Shown one piece after another: positions 53,690 to 64,000 of a DNA stretch of 64,000 nt. Source of the stretch: Heligmosomoides polygyrus polygyrus (Eukaryota; Nematoda; Chromadorea; Rhabditida; Heligmosomidae); assembly GCA_947396885.1 (NCBI GenBank), contig OX377204.1:4526001-4590000 (forward strand). Reading direction: 5' to 3'. The notes below the pieces were generated by a model. The model was given only the letters and a program-made list of their open reading frames with translations, ran no database searches and was not told the DNA's origin. Position numbers and translations under genes: made by a program. The stretch's first letter is position 1. Each line of letters begins with the position of its first letter.

Positions 53690-55060
53690 ACTGAACGTAT
53701 TTACTTCCGTAGAAGTGTCAGATGCACAGATGGACACTCGGATGGACCAGTAAAAGATGTCGGATTCGATTTTTTAGTGATATATCTTCCAGAAGGAGAA
53801 ATTTACTGGCTATTGTTGTCATATCGTCTTTTCGCTCATTGTAAAGTACATAACAACGACTGAAGATAATGAAATTCGGAACGGTGCAACTACAAAGGAA
53901 CACACTCACAAACAGACACACGGACGGGTAAGTAGCGTATACAACGATGAATGATTTCTTTTAATGATATTCCAAAAGGTGAGTATGTATTGATATTTAG
54001 TATCCATTGTAGTCATCTCATCCTTTTCCTAGGCAATCAAGCGTAGTGAAATATAACAACGATTAAATGTAGCTTGGAACAGTGCGCTTGTGACAGACGC
54101 TCAAATGGACGCTCGGATGGACAGTAAAATACGTCGGATCCGATTTCTTAGCGATACATTGTGACCAATGTTTGAGGTATCGGATATTCTAACCTCCCTG
54201 ACTGAACCACATATGTAACCTATAGTACCGGTAATGACGAGAAGCATGCAGGTAATTGAAATGAAATATCATTAGCTTTTCCATGTTCTGATCTCGTCGC
54301 TGGTGAACATTTTATCAATAGTGTGCTTGTAGCACACGTCAGAGCAACGCTGGCTTCATCTGTGCCGATGGCACCGCCTCTTGTCGAGCATTGCAATGCC
54401 ATTGAAACTGGTGAATTCTTACCATGCACATACAAACGTGTTGAGTAATCTGCCGACTTGGCACCAATTAGTTTGTAAGTGAAACATTTTAGCATGCTTC
54501 TCAGTATATAGCACAAATACATACTAGCCGTGATATCCTTCCAGTGGTAAACGTGAAGGAGGATGTGACGCATAATACATGCACGAAATGCGTGTCACCC
54601 TTATCGACGAAGTGAAGGAATACTGATCTATTTGGGATATAAATTCGAAACATCAGAGAAATAGAAACTCGCAAACTGAAGAAAAATTGCCAATGCCGTT
54701 AACAGGAGGCATGGAACGGAATTTAGCGATAAGTGGATCTCAACCGCTTCGATGTGATCAGTATTTAGCTGATGTCTTTCAACTTCCAGACTGTGCAAAT
54801 TTAGTGACCATCGCTGTCATGTCGTTCTTTCGCGAGGGAGTTAGGCATTGCAAAAGTATATAAGGACCAATGAAGATATTCAGATTCGGAGCAGTGGAAC
54901 TGCAGAGTAACAGCCCCACAAACAGAACCGATAAGTAACGAAAAAACGACGGATGACTTTCAGCGATATTCCAGACAGTTATTATATAGTGCCCATTGCA
55001 GTCACGGCATCCCTTTCCTAGGCAGTCAAGCATTATGAAAGCAATATCCCAAACACTCAC
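53690..55060. repeat. cluster of related diverged repeats
   Basis: Blocks at 53720-53930, 53940-54170 and 54770-55050 share motifs such as CAGATGGACACTCGGATGGA, GACGCTCGGATGGACAGTAA, TTTCCTAGGCAATCAAGC, TTTCCTAGGCAGTCAAGC and CACAAACAGA. Minus-strand frames (SVFLCSCTVPNFIIF and LLLCSSTAPNLNIF) are parallel. It may be the remains of one element family; ends not defined. Confidence 0.45.
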
Positions 55061-56190
55061 GCAACGTCGGAACTTCTATTATGTAAGAGATAATAGTTGA
55101 AAAAAATTAATTAATAAGTTGGAAACAGAGTTCCGCCGTTTTTTCTCATTTTGTTCTGAATTTCGCAGATAGCTTTTTCATATTAGATGCATATAGCATT
55201 CAAAAAATAATTTGCTCTGTCAGAAAATGTGTCTCGTTTTTCTCAATTCGATCTTTTCGCATTGTTAGGCCAATAAAATGAGTGTTGAAAAAAGAAGAAA
55301 AATGGCCTGCTTCGACAGCTCTGGTTCTGTTTGAGATTTGTTTGCTGCACAGAAATATACAGCAGCTAAAACAGTATGATTTCCCCTACAAGCTCGCGTG
55401 GTGGGTTTATTCGTTTGTTTTGATGTCGTTAATTTTCAGGGCATTAAAGTGGACTGACGGTGACATTTTTTGGAAAGTCATTTTTTAACAGCAGCCTTCT
55501 AGACTTTCGATAAGTTTTTTGAACATTGTTTCATGCCTTTTAGAAGAAAATTTTATGCTTTATCAAAAGATTTGTTGCATTTATTTGGTCATACTAGTCT
55601 TCGTCATTTTTTAGCGTAATGTTAAAAAACAAAAAATAACCCTCACCAATTTTTTTTGCACAATCTCTCATGTGTCATTTAAAATGAAATTACATAAATG
55701 ACAGAATATATGTCTTCTGTTTAGTCATCATGAATTTTGCTTGTTTTTAAGTCATCAAGTTCAAGCCTTAAAAAATAATTAGAAAGCAGGGCTGTTTGTA
55801 AAAACAATGAATGTCTTCCAGACACATGTCTTTAATGTCGCAAATATTAGCGCAATGAAAATGAACAGAAACATCCAGCACAAATTCTTGTAGAGCAAAC
55901 TGCGCTCTTTCGAACGTTGTGTTAGGTCAGTTATTAAAAATCTCACACGCGGGCAGAAAGAAGGAGCTGTCGGCGAAGGTCATTTTTTTGCACCTCCAGT
56001 TTTTTTACTTAAATTTTAGTTATTTGCACGTAAAAATCTACGCAAAAAACGACAGTACAATACGAAAAAACTAATCGAAACAGTGAAGTCAGTTATTAAA
56101 AAACTATCAAGTTAGTGAAGCAATGTGGTCAAGGTAAACAAAGTGTTAAGGAACTTTTTGCAGATACCAGTCAATAATCGTTTTATATTG
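55060..56190. other. no gene recognised
   Basis: Strongly AT-rich with homopolymer A/T runs; nothing supported. Confidence 0.4.
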
Positions 56191-56195
56191 CCTTA

Positions 56196-56330
56196 GCCCT
56201 AGTTTATACTTGCGCCGCTGCGCGGCGCGGCACGATGGTCGCGATAGTTATCGACCGGGCGGCGCGAAAAATCAATATCTATAGCGATCGTGATGCCGCG
56301 CCGCGTGGCGGCGCAAGTATAAACTAGGGC
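56196..56330. mobile_element. 135-bp palindromic Harbinger-type MITE, best copy
   Basis: Ends GCCCTAGTTTATACTTGCGC and GCGCAAGTATAAACTAGGGC are exact inverses. TTA flanks at 56193-56195 and 56331-56333. Confidence 0.85.
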
Positions 56331-56554
56331 TTAAGGAGTTTGGAAGCACAAACTTCTTTGTTAGTTTTAGGAATTCAGTGCCTGCTCTGTTTGTGAAGAA
56401 AGTAGATCTGATATTACTAAGCTCTAGGAATTTTGAATTTTCCATGGGCCACGGCCACCCCTAGTGTTGGAATGAGGTATTGAATAGAAATCATTTACAG
56501 AAAGACTCACAGTAGCATTTATGATCTTATAAATTGTGACTAAGTCATATTTTT

Positions 56555-57420
56555 TCAGCGACAGGCGAGAGAGCGTAAATTAAAGAGTTTATTCCTTTCA
56601 GATGCCAAGGGGATGCTGATGCTGTCATATCCATGTACTCTAACACAGAGCTTTCTTGTAAAACTGTTTCGAACCGCTTCTAATCTGGCGATTTCTCGCT
56701 TGGTACTAGGTTTAAACACAGTAGTGCCATACACTAGCATAGGCCTCACATAGGTCTTGTATGCACGTGATAGCTGTATTATTGGTTTGAGTTCGTTCTT
56801 AGAGATTTAAATATATTATGCACAACTCTTTCAGCTCTTTTTGCCGTATATTCGCAATGCTCTCTGAAGGAGAGCTTATTGTCTAAAATGAAACCGAAGT
56901 CACGCAATGAACCTGTGATATTGAGTTCTACTCCACTAAGTCTATAGGTATTTCTGATGGATTGCTGACCCAGATGAAGAACTTTGCTTTTTCTTGATAG
57001 CGGAAGGTCCCACATTGTTGACCAATCCGCAACTACTTTAATTGCAGTTTGAAGAGCAACGTGATCGTCCACCTCAACAATGTTCTTGTATACTTTTATG
57101 TCATCAGCAAACATTTTGCAAGTGGCACCGTATTCATCAATCAGAGAGGGAATTTCGGCGGTGTAGATAATAAAAAGTACTGGGGAGAGTACTTGAGGGA
57201 CTCCTTGAGGGACTAGTATAGTAACGGGAAGGGATTCGGAAAACGACTCATTGACCTTAACATGAAAAGTCCTTCTTCCAGTTATAAAATTTTTTATCCA
57301 ATTAGTTTCATTTGGATTTCCGTCTGCTAGAATATCAGCTTATTTGATGGAACCTTGTCTAAGGTTTTCATAAAATCAAAGTAAATAACATCTACGTCGA
57401 TCCTTTCATTAAAATTGACA
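56555..57420 (-). pseudogene. CR1/jockey-like LINE reverse transcriptase, C-terminal part
   Basis: The minus strand reads DVIYFDFMKTLDKVPSNKL (block with catalytic Asp), then GVPQVLSPVLFIIYTAEIPS, and MFADDIKVYKNIVEVDDHVA with an intact FADD box. Then come DLPLSRKSKVLHLGQQ and RDFGFILDNKLSFREHCEYT, and after a frame change MRPMLVYGTTVFKPSTKREI. The order fits the CR1/jockey group of non-LTR retrotransposons. Frameshifts and loss of the endonuclease make it inactive. Confidence 0.75.
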
Positions 57421-57606
57421 AAAAAGAAACGGAAATAGAGATAATCATTCTCTTTTTCGAATGGTATACAACATTTGCAAAAGAAATTCAACGCCGTCAA
57501 ATAAATAAAAGAAATAAATAGAATAAAATGTTCAAAAAACGGCGAAGGCTTACCGTTAGTTTCCAACCCAATATGTCTAGCGTCAGCAATACCGAACATT
57601 GCACAA

Positions 57607-57735
57607 CGCCCGTTTATACTTCGACGCCGAGTGACGCGACACCACGTATTGATTGATTGATTGAGTGACGCGATCGATCAATTCGACCTCTTGACATGCT
57701 GTCGCGCCGCTCGGCGTCGAAAGTATAAACGGGGT
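57607..57735. mobile_element. 129-bp palindromic MITE
   Basis: GCCCGTTTATACTTCGACGC and GGCGTCGAAAGTATAAACGG, with GATTGATTGATTGAG and ATCGATCAATTCGACC in the centre. Confidence 0.7.
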
Positions 57736-58126
57736 CTGAATCGAGATCAATTGTATCCCAAACTACATAGGGGAAACCACATTGTAGTGTAGAGGTCACA
57801 TAAACGCATAAACCTTTGCTATCATTCTGCTGTAGACGTTATCTAGCTCAAACGAATAACACCCCTACGTCACGTAAGTGAAATGAGACAAACAAAGGTA
57901 TTTCCACATGTTCCAAACCTGGAGCAGTCTATCATCGTGTGACGTGGTTGCAGCACATTACGTGCTGTACAGAAATTATGGGAAACACCTTGATTAGGTT
58001 CCCATGAAATGTGAGCATGACATAGCCATTTAGTCTCGTACGTATGAAGATTTATTATTGACGACAATTCCAGAGAAGGATAAGTTTCACGTCCATGTTA
58101 TACATAAATATACAGGCATCAGTTAT

Positions 58127-58404
58127 TCACAATCTGCTTCGGAATTCCTCTTTCGCAATCGTTTCCAGATGAACCTGAAAGCATGATTCAGCAGAAGAGC
58201 GTACATAATGGGAATACGAGTCATGAGAGCTACCTCATCAGGGCCGTCAGCCAGTCGGAGCGAACGAGCGGCCACGAAAAAGGACGACAGTGGTGTGTCG
58301 GCGGTGAGACCGAGTCCTCCGAGCATCTGTATCGCCCGATCCACAACTTTCTGCGTCATGTTCGGCGCAACAACCTTGATCATAGCGATTTCCGATCGAG
58401 CCTC
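58127..58404 (-). CDS. acyl-CoA dehydrogenase, last two exons (ACAD10/11-like)
   Basis: Exon 58404-58234 (171 nt, phase 0) follows acceptor CCATTTTTTAG and reads [40 protein letters not shown] and [17 protein letters not shown], ending at donor GAG|GTAGCT. A 59-nt intron leads to the last exon 58174-58127: [15 protein letters not shown] and stop. Joined, the ADGPDEVHLxTIAKxE block is the hallmark of the C-terminal helical domain of ACAD10/11-type flavoenzymes, which oxidise fatty acyl-CoA to enoyl-CoA with FAD in the mitochondrion or peroxisome. Earlier exons (FAD-binding part) should lie at higher coordinates on the minus strand; I found none before the mariner at 58851 and they may lie beyond it or outside the window. 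These two exons are intact. Confidence 0.8.
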
Positions 58405-58589
58405 CTAAAAAATGGACACCTTCGTTCTTTCAGCAAACTTCAAAAACTCTCGGAATTTTTGTTGCTTAATTGTTCGTCAGGGGTTTGTCAAATAGCAGCA
58501 AATATTTCGGACTTTTCGACATCGTGTAAGGTTTAGTGACCACCGTTTGCTGCAAATTTTTATGAAACGCTGCCACTAAATCAATATAT

Positions 58590-58750
58590 AGCATTTTCAC
58601 CTCGAACTGGACACTTTTCAAATCAAACTGGACGCTCTTCTAAGCTAGCTTTAAGACTTTTACAGCCAAACTCTAAATTAGACTAGAGACTCTCAAAAAG
58701 GTTAGAACAATTTTTTAATCAAGGAAAAGTTTAGTAAACTTTCATTGGAG
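58590..58750 (+). repeat. CACTTTTCAAA-type dispersed repeat, second copy
   Basis: GGACACTTTTCAAATCAAAC, CTCTTCTAAGCTAGC and GAGACTCTCAAAAAGGTTAG correspond to 42890-43110. It lies just upstream (in minus-strand sense) of the acyl-CoA dehydrogenase exon. Confidence 0.5.
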
Positions 58751-59432
58751 TTTTAATGCTGCCTAAAATTTATTTCAGGCTGAAGCTGCTTAGTAATCAG
58801 TTCAGTCAAATTTACACCAGAAACAGCATATTAAATTACATACATACATACCGGAGTGTTCGAAAAGTTTTGAAAATTTCTGATGCATCCAAATAAAATG
58901 ACATATCTTCCGAAAGGTTCTGCGTTATATCATTTTACTATACCTACTTGCAGATCATAGCGTTCTGATCTAAACCTTAATCAATACAGTCGCATTGCTC
59001 CCTAGATTACGAAAATCCGTCAGTCTTATCATGTCCGGCTGAACTGACTACCGCACCATTTTGCTTCGATGCTTCCGTTCCGGCTTCAACCCAACCGAGG
59101 CCCATCACCAGGTTGTGTCGCTGATTGGTCCCGAGTCTCCCTCCACTGCTACGGTGTACCGCTGGTTCGATCGATTTGCAAAAGGAGACTTCTCCCTCGA
59201 CGATGCTGCTCGATCCGGACGACCTCAATCGTGAAGTACACGAGAAGTACAACGGTCGTCCTCGCGTCTGTTCATGATGATCCGGCTAAGTCTGTACGAG
59301 ATATAGAGAGGGAGACAAGCACTCCTTAATCCATGATATCCTCACTCGATCCAGCCTTTTAGCGAAGCGACCTCATACCGTACCCCACGATCTGAAAGCC
59401 GCCGAGCAAAACACATGTGAAGTATAATTGCT

Positions 59433-59640
59433 CCCAAATGAATATTCGAGCCCTCGCATTCGAATAATTCTATTCGAAATCGAATATTCGTATTCAAACT
59501 TTCGAAAAAGCGAAATTTTCGAATGTATTCGGAATCGAATGTTGGAAAAGTCGCGATTTTCGAATGTATTCAATTTTCGAATATTCGAAAATCGTCGCTA
59601 TTCAAATATATTCGGTTAATTTTTGGGAGAGCACAACTAT
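59433..59640. repeat. TTCGAA-rich element with GCTCCCAAA ends, inside the mariner
   Basis: Starts GCTCCCAAATGAATATTCGA and ends TTTTTGGGAGAGC, short inverted ends around an array of ATTCGAA words. Its location between two parts of a mariner gene shows that this array was inserted as a mobile unit. Confidence 0.6.
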
Positions 59641-59931
59641 AGTGTGAAGGTCCGCTCTTCTATACTCCCTCCGCCGAACGACGGCTTGGGCTGAAACGAT
59701 AGCGGGCATGGATGAGATGGGGATAATGTACAGCAACCCGGACAGGAAGCTGCAGTGGCTTGATCACGATAAAAACCCACAGCCCATCCTAAACAGAGAT
59801 ATCCACAGCGAGAAGCACCTCCTCTCTTTGTACTACTGTATCAAAGGTGTCATTTACTAGGTGGTACTGCCGGCTGGGCAGTCGATTGACGCCAACCTCG
59901 TCTCCTCACAATTGGTAGAGATGGAGTTCAG

Positions 59932-60177
59932 GGACCGGATTCATGAACGCGGTTTCTGAGCTGGCAACGGGCCTGCGGAGGGATGATTGGATCAGAAATT
60001 GGCAGCGGTGCAAAACCCTCGCCTTCAAGGGCATGTTTCCCTACTCGCTGACGAAGTAGCATTTACCTCGACGCTTACCTCAGGTTTTCCCCGCCGCGCG
60101 TTGATGAATCGCGCGTAAGTGGGGAGTAGGGGTAAAGCTTGCACTTACCCGCAGGTAAGTCGTTCGTGAAACCGCCC
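59932..60177. mobile_element. GGGCCGG-type MITE nested in the mariner
   Basis: The left end GGACCGGATTCATGAACGCG and right end GTCGTTCGTGAAACCGCCC are imperfect inverses. CAG precedes it and CAA follows. The interior carries GGGGTAAAGCTTGCACTTAC and related repeats. Confidence 0.6.
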
Positions 60178-60569
60178 CAACAGATTACCCGCCGAACACA
60201 TGTACAAGGGCAAGATTCATCTTCCGATGGATAATGCGAGGCCTCACTTCGCAAAGACTACCCATAGTCAGCTAGAGAAACTGAACATCGTGTGGCTACC
60301 GCATCCGCCTTACCACCGGATCTCTCTCCCTGTGATTTGAAGACAGTTTCACAACAACGACGACATTGCGCGCGCAGTCGAGGAATGGGCAGCGTCACGT
60401 CCTGCTTGTTTTTGGAGACAGCCCATGTCTCCCTGCCCGAACAACGAAGGAGGGCTGTGACCACCAAGAGGTCATATTGTTGATTGACTAATCTTTTGTT
60501 CAGTTGCAGTTTGAATGTTACAATAAATGTTCTGAATTTTCTCACAACTTTACGGACACCCCAATATTT

Positions 60570-61755
60570 GCACTGAACAGTTCACATGAGCGGCATTTTC
60601 AGAAGCAATCAGATGAAACTCGACATCCGTTAGAAGCGAGCATCTAGGGTAGGTGAACGAAAAAAATTTTAGGATCATAGAGGATCTTTCTAACGATTTC
60701 TTTTTTCCTATCGCTCATGACTAGAAAATTAACCAGTTTGGCTCTGAAATCTGGAAACGTGGCATAAAAACTTTTGAGCCTGATTTAAGAGTTGAAATCT
60801 ATCCTAATCTGAAGAAGGCAAGTTCGCCTTTCCAGCCTATACCATAATTTTTCCTAAATTTGCCCAAAAAGCCCCTTATGTAGTTTTCATCGCTAGAGCG
60901 TCGTGGGACGATGAACGAAACGGTCGCGTGAATCTAAATTACGCATTATCATACGGTTTGCTGCTATGAATCACGCCCGCCTGTTACGAATTCCATTTTC
61001 ACATCCCATCGCTATTGAACACACGCTACTGCCGTTCCTGATTCAGCACTACTTCATATTCCAACAACTGCGTTCTCGAATTTCTACTGAAGTTCTCCGA
61101 TTCTCCGACATTTCGTTATCTGAATTATTCTTACAAAACTTGTATCCAGTAGCAAGAAGGGCGTTTTCTTCTACTTCTATATCATCTCGGTCCAATACCC
61201 CTACACCACAACTGAACCCTATAAGGAAACCTAAAGTTATATAACAAACCTCCAAATCCCAGTCTTCTTCCCCTCTTATCTCTCGGCTCTATAAAGGCGT
61301 TGAGTAATCAGCTCAATTCGAAACAAGTGGCGATCGTGGTGACAGTAGCCTACACCGCTTCCAGAACAAATTCAAAGGAAACTTCACAACCCGTGCAAAT
61401 GTGGCAAAAGTTGCGTCAAAACTAGGCGACGATGCACTTACACTTAAATCTAGCCTTCAAAGAAGGCAGTGGAAAATGCGTCAAATTAAAGGCACACAAG
61501 ACAGCATTCAGAAGCATAAGATTCAGAAATGCATTTTTGTTAAAAAAAGTGATTCAATTGTCTTCCCGAACTCTATCATTATGTACGACTACAGTGCTGA
61601 CATCAAGTAAAGTAAAGAGTAGTAAAGACTTTACTCCGTAAAGTTAAAAAAGGAAACGCACGCTTCCCCTCAAAAAAAATGGTATGTCAACGGACCTACC
61701 TATAAAATATAGCCTCCACAACTAATAATGCAACCGACTGGAGCAAATATGCTAT
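60570..61755. other. no gene recognised; possible LINE 5' remnant
   Basis: ORFs at 60966-61244 (+) and 61401-61641 (+) lack recognisable domains; the latter could be the broken upstream part of the LINE that follows. A sequence near 60811 (CTGAAGAAGGCAAGTTCGCC) resembles the hammerhead core but lacks GAAA. Confidence 0.3.
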
Positions 61756-61759
61756 ATAC

Positions 61760-63600
61760 AGAAAAAGGTGGACAAAGCTGTACTCAGATACAACGTGTAT
61801 CTGGAGAACAAAATCCTCGGATCCCGTGATATAAAAAAATTTTGTAGATTTATTAATACCCGTAGTGAAAGTAAGACAGGCATACCTACCAGTTTTGATG
61901 TCAATGGTTTGCCATACTCATCATCTATCGGCAAAGCCAATCTACTCGCTTCCAAGTTTTTTTTTCTTACGCACCTTGGAAAACGTATCCGAACTTTCTA
62001 ACATCTTACACTCAGGATAGAGATGCTGAGAATTCGGATTCCTTACCGGTTCGTTGCATTCCCCAAATGGACGTTTCTCCGAGGTTCCACAGGGAGCAAA
62101 TTTATGACATTCTCTCAAAATGGTCAAAATCATCCTCTATCTCTCCTGACTTCGTTCCTCTAAGCTTATTAAACAGATTTTAAGCCACATACTTTATCCT
62201 CTAGAACATATTTTTAATTTCAGTATTATGACATCTGAAGTGCCAAGAAGATGGAAGCACGCATTCGTTACGCCCATTCCAAAAAAGTCTTTTCTAAGTG
62301 ATCCAAAGAACTATCGTCCTATATGTATTACTTCTGTGTTTGCTAGGACCTTCGAAAAAATCGCCAGAAACATATCGTTACGCATTTAGAAAAGCTCTGA
62401 TAATCAAATTGGCTTTTTGCAAGGAAGGATGTAGAAACATCCATGCTGACGTCCCTTAACCCATTGACGACCGCGTAGGTCGATATTGGGTCGCAGATTT
62501 TCAGTCGCATGGGACCGCGCGGGCCGATTTTGGCCCGCGGTTATGAAACAGGTTCGCTGCGGCCCATTTCTCGCTTTTTCATAGTTTACCAGTATTCATT
62601 AGATATGTTGGATCCTACTAATGCTATCTGCACAGTTGTCCGGGAGTGATTTACTTCTAAGCATTGATAAAAACAAATAATCACCACTACACACTATTCA
62701 AACTTCGCAAAAATCGATACTATTCACAAACTCCTCGCATTTTACAAAAATGGTTATGCACAAAAGAATTAGTAACATTTCTTGTAAAAATTTTGAAAAC
62801 AATCTGAACTAAAATACTTCAAACACTCGCTTCATCGTGTGGTGTCACCTTTTTTCCACGACTCGTGGCGAACCTGCGCCTTTTGTTTTCTTTGCAGACT
62901 TTCTTATAGCAGCAAATACATCTACTACGTCCAGCTTTCGCACCTGTTCTAGCCTTCTCCAATATTTGGCTAAACCATTCAGAAGGAGTTTCATTTGGAA
63001 TATCGTGAAGTAGTGATTTCATGAGATTCACGGGTTGGCGCGGTCCCACGCGGCAGACACGCAATTTCTCGCGCGGTCATCAATGGGTTAATGACTGGAC
63101 TGAAGCTATGGAAACTAAAAATAGAATAGACGTGGTATATCTAGACTTTTCAAAAGCTTTCGGTAAGGTGCCTGTAGAAAAACTATTGCTCAAAAAGAAC
63201 ATTGTCGGGATTCATCCAAGCATAACGGAGTGGACGCACAATTTCCTTACAGGAAGGACATACCAGGTGAGGGTTGATGGAGCACTCTCCTCTGTGTTCG
63301 ACGCTTACACTGGCATTACACAAGGCGGGGTGCTCTCACCTCTACTTTTTCTGCTGTACACTTATGAGGTTCCAGAATGAATCTCGAGGTTGGAGGTGAC
63401 GTGCAAAATGTACGCTGATAATGTAAAAATATACAAAGCAATAAAGGAAGACCAGGACACCCACTCCGTTCAAGCAGACTACATAAGCAGTTAGGCCAAA
63501 AAGTGGGATCTGCCACCTGCACCAGAGAAATCCTCTTTCTTACCTTTAGGAGCGAATAATACGGCAACGATACCTGTTTATAAGTTACAAAATGTTGAAC
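61760..63600 (+). pseudogene. CR1/jockey-like LINE reverse transcriptase, split by a piggyBac-type element
   Basis: Left part: RYNVYLENKILGSRDIKKFC and KFCRFINTRSESKTGIPTSF, then in shifted frames PKKSFLSDPKNYRPICITSV-like and QIGFLQGR. The right part resumes after 63091 with NDWTEAMETKNRIDVVYLDF, SKAFGKVPVEKLLLKKNIVG, FLTGRTYQVRVDGALSSVFD and GITQGGVLSPLLFLLYTYEV, then KMYADNVKIYKAIKEDQD, where the usual xADD box reads YADN. The second active-site Asp is thus changed to Asn. The endonuclease is absent and stops are frequent. Confidence 0.75.
62460..63087 (-). mobile_element. 628-bp non-autonomous piggyBac-type element at a TTAA
   Basis: TTAA at 62456-62459 and 63088-63091. The inverted ends CCCATTGACGACCGCG and, inverted, CCCATTGATGACCGCG differ at one base. 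A minus-strand ORF (62819-63064) reads NETPSEWFSQILEKARTGAK and RSRCICCYKKVCKENKRRRF, consistent with the cysteine-rich tail of a piggyBac transposase, so this looks like an internal-deletion derivative. It splits a LINE reading frame exactly at the TTAA. Confidence 0.75.
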
Positions 63601-63604
63601 TAAA

Positions 63605-64000
63605 ATGTTGTTCTCCTACCCCTCATGGGAACTTGAAATAAACGCGGAAATCACAGCACTACAAAATGAAGTTGCCAAATCTGCAAAAATTAAACTACGT
63701 GGCGGCCAAACTAGACTTGGAATTACCTTAAATTGAGTCTCATAGGATCGATTATCCCAAAGTTGCCGCTTGTGTCATCAACATTTACAGAAACCAAAGG
63801 AACAGTCTCTATTATAAAGCCTGCATACAAAGGACAACTTAGAAATCATACAGTTGGACAACTTCAGTGTTCTACAAAAGTCAGGGCACGATACTTTCAG
63901 TGCCACTTTAAAACCAACGTCTGCACGTGCATGTCACAACTCCAACAGTTATCATGTGCTTGCAGTCCAGGCGACATGAACAACCTAATGAAATCAACAA
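63605..64000. other. no gene recognised at window end
   Basis: AT-rich with stops in all frames; it may be the decayed 3' part of the LINE. Confidence 0.35.

Larger units (their letters stand above)
58851..60564 (+). mobile_element. mariner element with two later insertions
   Basis: Ends GGAGTGTTCGAAAAGTTTTG (next to TA at 58849-58850) and, inverted, GGGTGTCCGTAAAGTTGTGA. The N-terminus reads FRSGFNPTEAHHQVVSLIGP and TATVYRWFDRFAKGDFSLDD, the mariner HTH. After the TTCGAA insertion it resumes DEMGIMYSNPDRKLQWLDHD (first Asp) and CIKGVIY; after the MITE at 59932-60177 come KIHLPMDNARPHFAKTTHSQ (second Asp) and WLPHPPYHRISL, where the third Asp is lost. Multiple stops. Confidence 0.75.

Noticed and set aside
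60805..60840. Further hammerhead-like core (CTGAAGAAGGCAAGTTCGCC)
   Set aside because: The GAAA box is absent (TTTC instead) and stems I and III do not form; at best a decayed copy.
1..64000. Prokaryotic features (operons, ribosome binding sites, CRISPR)
   Set aside because: Introns, tRNA-derived SINEs and mariner/LINE content show a eukaryotic nuclear sequence; none of these features was seen.

Overview
This window looks like nuclear DNA of a parasitic nematode, most likely a clade V strongylid (hookworm-like). The reasons are TTTCAG-type splice acceptors, 57-59 nt introns, a gene of the nematode DUF273 family, and a mobile-element load of Penelope-like elements, RTE and CR1-like LINEs, mariner/Tc1 relics and many MITEs. 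There are no bacterial operons, rRNA genes or CRISPR arrays. The species call is inference; no database was searched.

Host genes are few and scattered. The best is a multi-exon DUF273 putative glycosyltransferase on the plus strand (exons from 2707 to 10176, perhaps with a signal-anchor exon at 464). The last two exons of an acyl-CoA dehydrogenase gene lie on the minus strand (58127-58404). Weaker exon-like segments with good splice signals, whose products I cannot name, lie at 13245-13612 (+), 26606-26702 (-) and 31379-31478 (-). Two unidentified longer ORFs are listed at 41826-42392 (-) and 49497-50000 (+).

Most of the rest is decayed mobile DNA. There are three Penelope-like element fragments (10.9-11.8, 23.7-24.6 and 31.9-32.8 kb). 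Hammerhead-ribozyme-like motifs occur next to all three, and again as a palindrome at 53.5 kb. Mariner relics lie at 14.3-15.4, 27.9-28.7, 49.1-49.2, 50.6-52.1 and 58.9-60.6 kb, and a Tc1-type relic lies at 25.6-26.4 kb. RTE fragments lie at 29.4, 34.0 and 45.3 kb, and CR1/jockey-like LINE fragments at 56.6-57.4 and 61.8-63.6 kb. A non-autonomous piggyBac-type element sits cleanly at a TTAA inside the last LINE.

Short non-autonomous families are abundant: two tRNA-derived SINE families, a MITE family ending GGGCCGG with CWG target duplications, a palindromic family with TTA/TAA duplications (Harbinger type), two families with 8-bp duplications, and long-TIR Tc1-type MITEs. Insertions are often nested (MITE in SINE, MITE in mariner, MITE in MITE, piggyBac in LINE), so relative ages can be read. 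The DUF273 introns carry many of these elements, yet all exon phases from exon 2 onward agree.
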